Source: Sarcomyxa edulis (taxonomy: Eukaryota; Basidiomycota; Agaricomycetes; Agaricales; Mycenaceae). Taken from it: a DNA stretch of 64,000 nt. Position 1 is the stretch's first letter; each line of letters opens with the position of its first letter. Below the pieces are notes generated by a model. It was not told where the DNA came from. It made no database searches and saw nothing but the letters and a program-made list of their open reading frames with translations. The DNA is taken from contig QUOL01000009.1 of NCBI GenBank assembly GCA_009761415.1, forward strand, positions 1,550,001-1,614,000. The letters are read 5' to 3'. Positions 46,901 to 59,090 of this stretch are shown here, in pieces. A program made the translations under genes and the position numbers.

Positions 46901-47726
46901 GCGGCCAGCGGAGATAGGGCCTTGTCAGAGATCTCATGCACGAGACGAGGAAAGCATGAAAAGGAGTAGAGAAGACGCATCGAACGATGACAGGACTTCG
47001 ATCAACTTACGGGAGGAATGACGAGATGCTGATAGCAAACTATATCGGAAATGAGCGGCAGGGAGGCCAGTGTACCGTCACTCCCTCAGAATCTGAGGAA
47101 AGCATTGCACACATGGGGAATTGGGTACAGTGACTCCCGTGATGTTTGGGAGGTGTTAAAAGGGCACATAAAGGAATGCAGGCACTCACTGGATGCTATT
47201 TCCACAAGGATAGACACATCTACATGAATGTGAAGGAAGTTCCTAATGAGTAGAGTTGGTTAAAACACCAAGGGTCGACTAAACGAACGACAGGTTATCT
47301 CGAAGATTATCATCCTTCAATATACGTAGAAATGAGGACACGAAGTTACTTCCCAACTCTCTAGCACGAATTCGTTGGCCTACTCGTCGAAGGGTCGCAT
47401 GTGCAGGGAGGCCGATGGACAGAAGGACACGGAGGCCTGAGCGCAAGAAGGAAGCTCAAGAAGGCAAGGAAAAGATGGCGTGCTTATCTGATCGCTGTGA
47501 CTCGGACTCAAACCTCTTCGTCGTTTTTCGTCCTCTTTACAGCTGTCCAGATTCTTGGATGAACTCGAGGGGAAGATCCACGGAAAAGCATCGTTGAATG
47601 TGAGTACATCTACTGTTACATCGGGGTATACAGAGATAGAGAGAGAGAAGGAAGAAAGAAGAAAAAACGGACGAGAGAGATCCTTCACGATCTCGTGGCT
47701 CTCGCCTCTACAAAAGAATCAATGCA
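46901..47726. other. intergenic between PLC relic and R copy B
   Basis: About 830 bp. The distal part (47480-47610) is the conserved 3' flank of family R. The rest shows no gene. Confidence 0.45.
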
Positions 47727-48687
47727 TCAGCTGTGGTCTCCTCCTCTCAACAGAACACATCTACACTCACCATCTTTGAGCCTTTGTCCCTTTGACAATG
47801 GCTCTCTTGAGTAGGGATTGTAAAGTGTTTTGTTGTTTGAGGAGGATCCCTTTTTGGTCCTAACGGGACCTACACAGAACAAAACGAAAATGTTCATGGT
47901 AAGTCCCAATATCGATAATTGTGTACTCACCAACGCCGAGTGCGCTTTCCAAGCTAGAGCTTCGCTCAGGAGGCGGGGGTGCGGGGTAGAAAGGTCTCTC
48001 TAGATAAGAACGAACGCGAAAAAGAATGTCAATGGTAAGCTCCAACATCATCGATCGTGTACTTACCCGTACCAAGCGCGCCTCGTAAGCTCGAATATTG
48101 CTTCGAGGGTGCTAAACCGGGTGGTGGACGTAGGCGGTGGAGAGACTCCCCTGTAATCAAACGAAACGAAACGATGAGAATATTGTCAATTCCTGCTCGT
48201 TTCGTAGGTGGACTAATATAATCGTACCTTTTCTGAAGGCATTCATCAAGAAAATTTCGATGTTGTCCTCCTCTCGCTTCTTCTGTGCCGCCCACGCAGC
48301 CGCGATCCGTTCTTGTTTAGCCCTGTCGATACGCGCCCATTTATCGTCTATCGCGACCATCTTGACGATCTTCTTCATGAGGATGTCGAATGCAACGTCG
48401 TCGTCGTTATAGAGAGTGGCGGGGGAAGGGGGAGGAGGACGGGGAGGGGGAGGCGGTATCGCGGTCCCTGTCTCGAAGAGCGCGGTGAGGATGCCTAGGA
48501 CCTCTTTCTCTGGCTTGTCTGGATTTAAGGATTTGAAGGGTGGGATGTTACGAAACATGCTGTTATGGGAGGAAGAGGACTCGATGGGAGGTAACGAAGA
48601 GAATCTCTGATCGTCATTTTCATTGGTGGGGTAGTATGGAGCTAGTATGTCGAGTGGCTGGACGGAAGGGCGGTTAAGACGATACAT
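47727..48687 (-). CDS. Family R copy B
   Basis: Start MYRLNRPSVQPLDILAPYY at 48687. Exons 48687-48228, 48150-48067 and 47999-47931 match copy A, the first two exactly in length; exon 4 starts at 47869. The acceptor used for the last exon in A (TTTCAAG) is TTCAACG here, so the AG is lost. If the intron is retained, the protein ends LLRGGDHS at 47727, giving about 251 aa. The poly-proline run and the coiled segment are intact. It is very close to A in sequence, so this duplication is recent. Confidence 0.6.
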
Positions 48688-48805
48688 TTCTTTGGTTGAA
48701 TTGGGTGATGATTTGACTGAGTAGGGGAAGATTGAGTGGGATGGAAATCGAGTCGAGTTGGGAAGGAGGAAGTTGAGAGCAAGGTAAGAGTTTGGTTTGG
48801 TGGCT

Positions 48806-48811
48806 TTTAAA
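48806..48811 (-). promoter_or_regulatory. TTTAAA box of R copy B
   Basis: TTTAAA about 119 bp before the ATG at 48687, matching R copy A. Confidence 0.4.
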
Positions 48812-49199
48812 TCCACTGTCACGTTGCTCACTCCCTTTGTTCTCCTCACGCGCTTCCTATTGGATATTTCGCGTCGAAACTCCGCTACCGCTTGGGCACC
48901 TCGTGTTCGTGTTTCTCCCATGCCACTGAACCCTTTTCTCTAGTTTTCTATGTGCGTGATTGCGCTATCGCAATGAAGGGTGGAAGGTCGTATCGCACCC
49001 ATCGATTGTATTTCGCCGACGTTATCGGTGGCACCATGGTTCCGATCGCGGTTCGTCCTTCTCTGCTTCAACCAGTTTGCTTTCCCTTCGCTTGTTCTCA
49101 TGTTCAAGACACTCAAGACGCGTCTCCTTTACGCGTGGATGCGATTTTGGCGTGTTGTTTCATTCTTATGCATAAGTCACTGCACATATCGGTTATTGG

Positions 49200-49216
49200 G
49201 ACGCGTTTGACGCGTC
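49200..49216. promoter_or_regulatory. GACGCGTTTGACGCGTC motif upstream of R copy B
   Basis: Perfect copy of the 17-mer, about 510 bp before the R copy B start. Confidence 0.5.
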
Positions 49217-49639
49217 GTTTTAGAGATCGTGGGTCCTGGGATGACTTCTTGATGGCTGGTTGCATGCTAAAGAGGAGATGGAGTTGCAATTCAAACAAGG
49301 ACATTCGTGCGTGCACTGCCGCTCCGGCGCTTCTCATTCCTCATTCAGTTGGACGAGGATATGACTGCGACGTCTCTTGATCCGAGAAAATCGCTGTAGT
49401 GCTGACAGAGCGCGACATCCCCTCAACCCGATTTCTTTTCCTTCAGTTATCCTTATTCTCGTCCGTTCCTATGTCCAAGACTGTTACATCGGGGTTTACA
49501 GGGATTGAGAGAACGAGAAGGAAGAAAGAAAGACAGGCAGACGGGATATTTCCTTCAAGTCCTCAGGGCTCTCGCCTCTACAAAAAGAATCAATGAATCA
49601 GCCGTGGTCTCCTCCTCTTGACAGAACACATCTACACTC

Positions 49640-49869
49640 ACCATCTTTGAGCTGTTGTCTCTTCGACGATGGATCTCTTAAGTAGGGGTTAGATTTGGTT
49701 CTGGTAGAGGAGGATTCCTTTTCGGTTCTAATGGGACCTACATGAAACGAAGGTAAAATTGGTCACGGTGTATTCCAATATTTATGTTCGTGTACTCACC
49801 AGCGCCAGGTGCGCCTTGTGGAGCTAGCGAGTCCAGTGGCTGGACGGAAGGGTGATCTGGACGATACAT
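49640..49869 (-). pseudogene. Family R copy C, internally deleted
   Basis: Start MYRPDHPSVQPLDSLAPQG at 49869 runs directly into GAPGAG and a GTGAGT donor. The bulk of exon 1, all of exon 2 and nearly all of exon 3 are missing compared with A and B. The next exon (GPIRTEKESSSTRTKSNPYL, then SSKRQQLKD) splices in frame. The deletion kept the reading frame, so a product of about 55 residues is possible, but the coiled and proline-rich parts are gone. Confidence 0.65.
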
Positions 49870-50463
49870 TTATTTGCTTGAATTGGCAGGATGAGTTGAG
49901 TGAGTATGGGAAGATTGAGTGGGACGAGCGAGTACGAGAAACGAAAATTGAGTTGGGAAGAAGTTGAAAGCAAGGTAAGAGTTTGTTTTGAGTGTGGCTC
50001 TTGAACCCACTGTCACGTTGGTCACTCCCTTTGTTCTGTTCGCTCGCCTCCTATTGGATATTTCGCGTCGGTCAAAACTCCGCTACCGTTTTGGCATCTC
50101 GTGTTTCCTATGCCACCGAGCCTTTGACTATCCTTCTATGCACGTCATTACGCTACTCGTGATGAAGGGTGGTGAAGATCGTATCTCACTCATCGAGTGT
50201 ATATCGCCGACGTCATCATTCCTGAACTGTACCTACCACCGTCTAACTGCCTCATCACGAGGACACACCTTGGTCAAGAGTTTCGATTATAATTCTGGTC
50301 CGTTCTTCTCTCCCTCATCTCAGTTACTTCTAGTCAGTTGCGTCCGTTCCTATGTTCAGGACGCTCGAAACGCGTCTCCGTTACGCGTGGAATGCTTCAT
50401 CGACGCGATTTTGTCGCGTCATTCCACTCCTATGCACTAGTCACTGCATAAACTAATTATCAG

Positions 50464-50480
50464 TACGCGTTTGACGCGTC
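50464..50480. promoter_or_regulatory. ACGCGT double motif upstream of R copy C
   Basis: TACGCGTTTGACGCGTC, one base different from the other three copies; about 595 bp before the R copy C start. Confidence 0.45.
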
Positions 50481-51303
50481 TGTTTGAAGATCTTGGGATG
50501 TTGCATATCAGACAAGAGATGGACACGTGATTCGAACGAGGGCGCGTGCACAGCCGCTCCAGCGCTTATCGGTCAACCAATCGATTCAAGAAAACCCACG
50601 GAGTCCTGATGGATCTCGACTCTTCTCTTGTTCGCTCGTTCTTTGTTCTTTGACTGAACAGGTCCTTTCTTGTTCCAGCAGGGATAGTCTCTATGGGTGG
50701 GTGCTCAATCTTTCCACTTGGGATGCTGATGTAGTTTTGGAAATCGTTCGTCGATAACGCATATTTCATGCGCGTACATAAAATCCTCTACCTCTAAAAT
50801 GTATACTAACAGCTCGATTTCATAGATCTCACGTCGTTTCCGAGCGCTCGCAGACGTTGCATTCACATCATACATCGAAGAATTGACTCAATTAATACAT
50901 ATGTGTAATTCTTTCTACCTGTACAGCAGGACATGTGAGTATCCCCGGCTCCTCACACTTCAAACCTCAATTGACTATTTAGAGCATAATCAGACCCCCG
51001 ACTGCCAGCGCCAGAAAGATCGTGCCACTCGAGGTCGTGTCTACAGCCCCGTTGGCAGTGGTGTTGTTACTCGTACTGGTTGTATTCGAGCTGTAGTGAA
51101 TTTAGGGGACGATAAATGATATGATACGAATAATTTGAAACGATTTGTATCCCAAGATTCTGAATCCAGACCCGAAGGTATTCCTTTGCCTCCCCCAACA
51201 TCAAATCGCAAGATTGACAGGTTACTCCAAATTCCGCCTTCAAACCCACCCAAAACACACCAATAACCAACCGAACAGCATCATGACAGTGACGACTGAA
51301 TAC
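50481..51303. other. intergenic, 5' flank of unit C and 3' flank of PLC-like gene
   Basis: About 820 bp. The part near 51060-51300 resembles 46100-46270, the equivalent flank of the decayed PLC copy. No gene seen. Confidence 0.45.
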
Positions 51304-53254
51304 TCACTCGGCACTGAACCCATTCATCAAGTCTACAGCCTCGAGCCCTTGCCCGATGTTGACAAAGTCGAGTAGCACGAAGTTGGGGTAGTGGTTTGAG
51401 GCGAGGGGTGCGCAGCCGTTTGCGTTTGCTAAGATTCTGTGGGGTGTTAAAATGGGGGAACGGGAGATGAGAAGAGCGATAAGAAGATACGCGAGAGAAG
51501 ATACGCGAGAAGAGAGACAGGAGAACAGAAGGAAACCCAAGGAACTCACGAAGTCACCCCATTTGTAGTCCCCGCAGCCTCAGGATCACTAATGATCACA
51601 CCTCCTCCAATGGGTATGATATTAATATTAAGGGAGTGGTTGATCATGTACATGTGATCTGCGGTGGAGAGGGGACCGGCGATACGGTCGACTGAGCATG
51701 GGAATGAGGCGTTTGTGACGCTGAAGGGGGTTTCCCAGACCTGCCAGTGTGTTGAAAATGAAGGAAACGGGAAGGAAAGAGAGGTTAGATATGTGTATAG
51801 GGTAGGTGGGTAGGTAGGGTTAGGTAGATACGCACCATCTCAAACTCCGGCAATATATAATCCACGACAGACGGATCAGCCCCAGCATCCATGAAGAAGA
51901 TGACGCGTTTTCCGGAGTCGATGAGGTCGCCTAGGGTTGGCCAGTCGGAGCGGGTCATGGGGAGGTGGGGTGGGATGTACATTAGAGGTGTCATGCCTGT
52001 TGGTTGCCGGTGCCAGTGTCAAAGTCAGATCGGTCCAATCAAATCAGTCAAATAGGATGGAAAGGAGTGAGGTGGGTAAAGCTGGAAGACGCGACTCGGA
52101 ACTGAAATGAAATCAGGGACTATTAACGCACCAGACGCATCAAAAGCAGGCCCCCACTGCCCCGTCAGCGAAAGACCATCCGGGTTCGTGAAGATGAGTG
52201 TGAGAACCTCGTTTGGGTTGGCGTCGAGGAAGGTTTTGACGGTGGTGAGGTAGGCTTGGACTGTGCCGCCATCGAATAGGAGCTGCGTGTGTGTGAGGGT
52301 GTGTGTGTGAGGTGTGGGGTTGGGATGAAATTGGGGTGTTGGATGGGATGGGATTGGGATACGGATACGATGGGTTGTGAATATGATGGAATGGAATGGG
52401 TGGATAAGAATTGGGTAAGGTCAGGTTGTGTGATGGTGTAAAGGATTACTTACACAACCTAGGGGAGAGATGTCAGCGGATTACTTACAACAATGATGAT
52501 AAGAGACGCACTGGTATGGCAGAAATGCAATACTCCGTTGTTGCTGTATCATGAGTATCATAAGTATCATACAATTGTTAGAACGGCTCAGTGAGATTAC
52601 AACGACGTGAAGTAGAACTGGAAGGAAACCCGAATGCAGACTGAAACTGAAATGAACCGAGAACCAGAACGCAAACAGAAACAGAAAAGGAACAGAAACG
52701 AAAGAAGGAACGAAAACGCACTCATGAGCCTGAGCCTGCAACAACCTGACTCCCAACGCTAATTGGTCCGCGAGGCTTACGCGTTGATCGCTGGCCACTG
52801 TATAGTAATAGTAAGTTATATCCCCATGACATTCAGTAATAACATCATATACGCGCAGAGGGACGAGAGGATACGAGGAGGATAAGGAAAGGGAAGGGAA
52901 CGAGAAGGGTAAGGAAGGCGGGAGGAGACGAGTTTCGGAGAGGGGAAGGAAGGGAAGACATCGCATACGCACAATCAAGAGGATCCGAATCAGCAGTAAA
53001 CGAATCATGCGCGCCTAGAAATGTGACGTTCCCGTAGGGTCTGTCGCAGAGCGCGGCTTGGCCGTTGCAGATTGTGGCTCTGCCATTCCCAATGTCTAGT
53101 CAGTGGATCTTCACAGGAGGATATATAGATGAAGTGGTATTGGGATTACACACCTCTTATTGGGTATGGGTAACGACGCGCTAGAGACTGGACTCGGTCT
53201 TGAGATAGAGAGGATGATGGAGAGTAGAACTATTGTTTGGTGTAGAGCCTTCAT
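51304..53254 (-). CDS. Secreted PLC-like phosphodiesterase (PI-PLC X-like TIM barrel)
   Basis: Nine exons (53254-53152, 53095-52973, 52797-52722, 52543-52512, 52458-52454, 52282-52132, 51996-51836, 51740-51550, 51436-51304) sum to 975 nt, 324 aa. The N-terminus is a signal peptide (MKALHQTIVLLSIILS, cleavage likely after PVSSA). CNGQAALCDRPYGNVTFLGAHDSF contains the His expected at the first catalytic position of PI-PLC-like barrels. Further family blocks are LGVRLLQAQAHD, HFCHTSC, LLFDGGTV, WPTLGDLIDSGKRVIFFMD and YPNFVLLDFVNIG. Exon 5 is only 5 nt and supplies the last two bases of Ser plus Cys of HTSC. The family is common in fungal secretomes; the substrate is not established. A decayed copy lies at 46.3-46.9 kb. 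The intact frame and signal peptide suggest function. Confidence 0.85.
52454..52458 (-). other. 5-nt microexon of the PLC-like gene
   Basis: GTTGT is flanked by CCCCTAG upstream and GTAAGT downstream on the minus strand. It joins CAT ACC A| to |CTC CTA TTC, giving HTSCLLF in frame. Without it the reading frame breaks and the family Cys is lost. Confidence 0.75.
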
Positions 53255-53257
53255 CGC

Positions 53258-53305
53258 GCAGGAAGGGAGGGAAGGGAAGGGGCAGGAAGGGAAGAGGCGA
53301 AGGGA
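53258..53305 (+). repeat. purine-rich GGGAAG-type low-complexity tract
   Basis: Degenerate GGAAGG/GGGAAG repeats (polypyrimidine on the coding strand) in the leader of the PLC-like gene. Similar tracts occur in its intron near 52870-52950. Confidence 0.6.
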
Positions 53306-53370
53306 AGAGGGAATGCTGGGACTCGAAGAGCGTCAAGGAAGGAGGCGCGAAATGGAAACCGAAAGACGTG

Positions 53371-53378
53371 TATATATA
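53371..53378 (-). promoter_or_regulatory. TATA-like box of the PLC-like gene
   Basis: TATATATA about 117 bp before the ATG at 53254, with a purine-rich GGGAAG tract between the two. Confidence 0.45.
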
Positions 53379-54610
53379 GCAGGGAGCGCGAAGGCTTCCC
53401 ACGTGCACGTTGTTCAGCTTTCAGGAATTCGAAGCTATGTATACATTTCGCTAAGGATATTTAGCGTGGTTTTTTGGACATGGGGATGCAATCAAAATCA
53501 ACAGGAAGTTGGGACCACATGCACCGTACGTCGTTCGATGGATACGAGTGGATGTGAAAGTGTGTGATCAGCGCTATTCGGTACGCGTACACGAGATGAG
53601 AGAGAGAGATTGCCATAGAGGGATCCTTTCTGGCATGCGTGATGTTGATGCTGATCGAACTTGGTTTTGAAGAAGTCGACCCCATATGCATGTGGGTGAG
53701 TGAAGAGAGATACATTATTAGATGGATGGAGATGCGATGGACTTGAACGTGCGTGCAATGTCCGACCTGCTGAGAGCCTTTACAAGACGAGCGACTCGGA
53801 GGCCTGGAAGAACTTCAGCAAGCGAACGGGAAAGAGCGTCTAAGTACTTCAGTTACACCCGACGAGACCAGGGGTACGTGTATTGTCGTTGCAGGTTGAA
53901 CCTGGCACGTACATTGCTCTGGTGGATCCAGAAAGAGTACAGTGTAGCGTTGGTGTAGCGAATGCATGGCATGACATGGCAGCGGCGTCGCAGACATGTG
54001 AAATGTGCAGCATCATATGCATACGCCAGTCCACAGTGACACAGATGAAGATACGAGAGACGGACATGCATGCGTCGGCGCTTACGAGATAATTCATAAA
54101 CCCATGCATCTTGTCCACGTCCGCGTCCGTGTCCGTGTCCAAGCCCCTTCCCGATGTCGAACTCGATTAGAGGTAGAATGGCTGTCGACCAGTGGAGTTA
54201 GACGTGCAGCTGAGGAGCTTGATATGGCAGAGTCGGACGAGGCGGAGGCTTGTTAGATAGATGCGTAGAAGAGTGCTCTCAGATATGAATTGATCAGCTG
54301 GTGGCAGATTCTTTCAACTTGTCACCGGACGTCGACCTCAATCGTTGACAGTAGCCAGACAGGAACGTGTGGAGATACTCAATTTCACGTTGGTTAACCT
54401 CATTATCAAGATAGACTGCAAAGTGAACGACCATCTAGCAATCCAGAGAGTCCATGTCGATATGAGTATCAAGCCACACGAAATGAACCATAAAATCATG
54501 AAGTGTTTGATTTGAGGTAGAAGGAAAGGCGTGATAATACAGATAAGAATGAGACGTCGTCGTGACGAGATGTACTTATGGAGTTGATACATCACCAAAG
54601 AACAAGAAAA
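53379..54610. other. intergenic, no gene seen
   Basis: About 1.2 kb upstream of the PLC-like gene and downstream of F-box gene 1. It contains a short GTCCGT/GTCCGC microsatellite near 54115-54143. Open frames are short and unsupported. Confidence 0.5.
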
Positions 54611-57600
54611 TCAAGTCCATATATAATCCTCCGACTCATGGTCGAAGAAATGTACGCCTGCAAACCGTGTGACATGGTTTTTGAGTCCTCGAAGAACTTC
54701 AAAGAGGCCAGCTTCTTTGTCTTCATGTGCAGCGATGAGATTCGTGATGAGGTTCAACCGCGAGAAGCCATATTTACTTGCGACGCCGGGGTCAGACCAC
54801 AAGCGTGATTTCACCATTTCAATCATCAACTCCGTGTCCTCCCAGGTGAGACGACCGACGCGAAATTGTTGAAGGCGAGGTAGTAATGGATATATGTCGT
54901 CGTCTTCCGATGCAATCAGACTCGGGTCGTGAGTCGAGACAGTCATGTTTTTTAGAATGTGGGAGATGGAAAACTGGGGATACCCGGAGAACCGGATGTC
55001 GAGACGTTTAAGGTCAGGGCAGTATCTGAGTAGCCATTCGATATCGATCGCGTCGCGGGGTTCATGTATATCCAGAATGAGCGTATCTAATACGCATTTG
55101 GATCGTATGAGAACGCTCGCAAGCTCCTGCTGCAACCATCCCGTCTGTGAGGTTTTGTGGAAAAAACACTGAGGGGTTTTATACTTGATCTCGAGCCGCG
55201 TAAGGGCAGGAAGGAAGAGTTTGGACACAAGTGTCACGACAGAAAAATGGCTGGCATGGGTGGACTCAAGTCGGAAGAGACGAAGGTTTGGAAGGATCAG
55301 TTTGCTTTTGGGTGGTGACATGGGAATGCGTCCAGTTCTGTAGCAAAGAAAGAGATGACATTCTTCGAGTTCTGGTAAGCCCTTAAGACATTCGACGAAA
55401 TCATCAGTTGAGTCGATCTGGTTGAGATGAAGTGTCCTCAGATGACGATTAATGAGGGCTAGCGCGTCTGCACGAATGCAGTTGAGTAAACGATTGCGCT
55501 CAAGTCCAGCTAGTGATAGAGTATGCATGCGAGGTGCGTTCACAAGTATCGGAGGGTCGAGGAACGAAGACTCCCATGTCAAGGTCAAGTATAAGGTCTC
55601 CAAGAGTGGCAGGTGAGGCACGTCGTGGAACAATGCCCGCACCGCTGTATCTCGTGCTTGCACTCGAAGGTCCCTGAGAGTGGGGAAATGGGGCTCCACG
55701 ATGTTCCGCAAGGCATCTGGTCCGACGTGTTCTCGTGGATGAGACCATATCGTGATAGTAAGAGGTCGTGATCCCGCTCGACCTAACCACATGTCGGCAA
55801 GAAGACGTTGACGGAGTTCCTGCCCTGGTTGAAGGTGGATATGGAGATCGGTCCACAGGCTGGACGTCGAGAGCGCAAGAATCCTCCATGGAGAGCAAAC
55901 CTGGGACACAGACAGTGAATTGTCAAGACGTGATCGGAATATTTCGAGAAGCATCTCGGGAGGCAACTTTCGAATGGGTGAGATGGTGCCTCTGTAGATC
56001 CTCAATTTCTCGCGAAGAGAGGAGCGGCGTATCGTGAGTTCAAGGACTCGGAGGGGGGCTTTAGCGTCCTCTAGCTCGAGTTCTAACCGTTTCAGGCCAC
56101 TCTCTCCGTCCGTGATCAACTCCTTGATTCGAAACATGAGGTCTTCGGGCTGGACATCGTTCGTTCTCAAGAGCTTATCGACGTGGTTGATCAGGTTGAC
56201 CGTCTAGTACAGGAACGTGATGTTGAGGAACAGGACGGTCGGATATCAAAAAGAGTTGGACTTACAGGATCATCCGACTCTATCCCAGCTGTCCATCCAG
56301 TCGAGGTGGCTTGACTCGACATCGCGCGGTTGGTGATTTTGCGTTGTTTTCGCAATGGCGTGGTCATGGTGTAGAATGAAGAGAGAAGTAAGATATGTTT
56401 TGAAGCTTTTATGTCTGACGCAGTGGCTCATCAAGGAACGGTTCAAAAGAAGTGCCGAAACCAAGCGTTCAAGGGTCCAAGCGTCCAAACAACCGCATTG
56501 GCAGCGTGCCGGCCGAATTTGCTTTTTTCCTGGTCAGTGCGCGTTATCTGGACGTCTTGGGCCACCGTTCAAGCATGTGTCATATAGCGTGCTAGATGGC
56601 GTCCGCCGTCCGGGAAGACGTCTCTATAGCCGCATAAAGCAAATCCCTACAATCTTCTGCGATCTTCTACAAGGCGCATAAGTACTCACGCTATCAGGGA
56701 GTCAGTTCTTGGTCAGTTCCATACTGAATGTTCATGTCTAGAGACTCACATTTATCGAAAAAGACTCCGAGATAGAAAGGATGCTGTGGCAAGCACGATA
56801 ACGTATCAAAGAGCGGCAAATTCTCGAGAAATGGATAGATATTATTACTTTTGAGGCCAGTGGGCGCAGTACAGCAATCTTGAATGGAAATCCGGTACGG
56901 GGATTTGACACGAATGGCGGTGCATCACCTGCTGACAGTAACTTGACGAACTTGAACAACGGGCTGGTCAAAAGGTCACGAAGTGGGAAAGTCTTCCCAG
57001 ACCAAGATCAAAGGGCCATTGAACGCTTGTGATGATGAGTTTGAGAGCAAGAGTGACAAAGCAAGAAACATGAGGTCAAGATCCCATGGACAACAGTCAT
57101 TAGAAAATAATATGATCGTCTGAGCAACATCGACACATGCCCTTGGAGAAGCATGGATCCCCATCGACGTAGAGTTTGGTCTGCTTCGAGGGTATCCAGC
57201 TCCAAGTAAAAAGAACTGAATGGATGTATAGATTCATCCGTATTGTGTGACGGCAAAGGGTCGGAGAGCACAGGAGCAAAACGCGGAACAATAATCGAAT
57301 AGACCAACAGGGGAAGCAAAAGAGAGAGAGAAAAAGGATCGACGGTCAACCCGACGCATAAGAAAGACGCGGCAGATGTGACGTCGGTGAACTTGGATGC
57401 TGGGAGGTTGTTGGGCGGATATTTTGGTGATGAAAGGACGTACAAACAGGTCAAGGGGTTATGAAGCTGGGACACGATCCAGACAACACGAGAGACACGC
57501 ACTGCGTCGTTACAAGCTGGTCCGTAGGGATGTAGGACTGCTACCAGGGATTGCACGTTTCGTCAGCTGGATTGCGGTGAGCTTGTGCGTTAGCTCAATT

Positions 57601-59090
57601 GCAAAGCTGGGCAACAACACGGCTTTGCGATTGCAATAGCCTCCAGTCACCGACCGCGATGCTGAAGAGGGAGACCACGGCGTACCGTTATAGCCAGTAG
57701 TATTGTATACACCGCTGGAGTCGTTGGTCCAAAGATTTCCTAGTTTACGATTGATTGCAGGGACATTAGATCAGAGCAGGACTTTTGGAACAGAGATACG
57801 ATTGCGTACCCCGAAGGACTTCAACGCACAGCGGTCGTTTTAGATCTGCTTCAGTTGATGAAGGCATGGTCTCCGTTCCGAAAGAGCTTCCAGGGCGAGC
57901 ATAAGCGACAAGGTATCGTATTGCATATAGTTTGTGTCTCGAGTGTGCTGGCGCATGAGCCTGGCTGAGCTGACACTGACAGTGTCGGTGACTTGGTGAG
58001 AGAGAAAAAATCGGAGGCTGTGCACACCGATGTTCACTCCCTCCCTTCAAGTTCTCTCTTCTGCTGGGATCGCTGGGTATACTGCATACAAGCCAACTAC
58101 TAATGCATTCACACCGGACGTTGCACAGTACTCAAGGCAGAGCCACTGGAGGCTTAAGGCGCTCGAGGTTCAACAATATTCTTTTTCCGGACGACGGACT
58201 CGGATCAGCCCACAAATCATAGCGATGAACGTTTGAAGTGAAGCCTTCGGGAACGCTATCAAGGTGGTCCAAATGGTAAGAATATGGAGATTCTCAGCGA
58301 GATCTAGCGCATTTTTTACTTTCTTTCTTTCTTCGTTCTCTTCGTTTTGGCAGTTACGGTTTCTCGACGTCAAAAAGAACTTCGGCCTTGGAATGGATTT
58401 CGGACGCACTTCAGTCCCCGGAGGAAAACTAAAGCTTACCGTCATCAACCGGCCATGAACCTCGAGCTATCTCCTATGTCTTCGATGAGTACGTTCCTGG
58501 ATCTGTCACGGTGACGCTAGACTTCATTGCTCCGTCCGTGTCAAACGCAATGTCCTTGTTTTGATGTCGATGCTTGGACATGTCGATGTCCCTCCCTTTC
58601 AGTGCAAATCCTACCGATATTTTCAGTTTTCTACGCAGGGACTGGGGCGTTTTGGAGGAGACCATCATTATATATTCCTGGGGTGTACACTGCAAGAAGG
58701 ACGCTATTGTGGTCTCCATTCTCGGGTGACCGCGTTCCCTCTTCTTCCCTCCCTTGTTCCTTTGTATCCGTTTTGTACCCCTGGAGTCAACCTGAAGTGA
58801 TCCTTTCTGCAATGCATCTCGTTTGATACACTCTCGAGAGATACATGAGTCTATCTCGGAGTGCCCTCCGACTCAGAATTGTCTGCGCTCTGTGTGAAGT
58901 GGTTCGGTCGTGATTTTGTTCGGTCGTAATTCGTGGATCGATAAGCCTTCCGATCTAAACAAGGACAAGCTGCCCAAGACTTTGCCGAGACTTGTGTCGT
59001 TCTTTCGAAGCCGTCTATACTTATATTGATGTAGTGAATTCGAGGTTAGCGCAAGGCAAGTGTGGCCGAGCCGATAAAATTATCAGGCCC
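54600..59090. repeat. Segmental duplication unit 1 (F-box gene 1 plus upstream region)
   Basis: The unit contains the F-box gene at its left end and ends near 58830-59000 with TTTGATACACTCTCGAGAG and AACAAGGACAAGCTGCCCAA. The equivalent in unit 2 is TTTGATACGCTCTC near 63760 and AACAGAGACAAGCCACCCAA near 63873. The upstream regions of the two F-box genes (56560-57000 and 61120-61600) are also alignable. Confidence 0.75.
54611..56367 (-). CDS. F-box protein 1 with N-terminal coiled coil and LRR-like C-terminus
   Basis: Two exons: 56367-56266 (34 codons, MTTPLRKQRKITNRAMSSQA) and 56203-54611, total 564 aa. The N-terminal part is helical (IKELITDGESGLKRLELELE), followed by the F-box-like core ISPIRKLPPEMLLEIF and VCSPWRILAL (about residue 105-140). 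The rest is a leucine-rich, alpha/beta repeat-like solenoid ending MVKSRLWSDPGVASKYGFSR, then VHFFDHESEDYI. This is the standard agaricomycete F-box architecture; such proteins are expected to be SCF ubiquitin-ligase adaptors. It is a tandem paralog of the gene at 59.2-61.0 kb, with the intron at the same place. Confidence 0.8.

Noticed and set aside
57008..57556. 182-codon minus-strand hydrophobic frame
   Set aside because: Low-complexity Leu/Ser composition, no counterpart frame in the second unit over most of its length, and no splice support.
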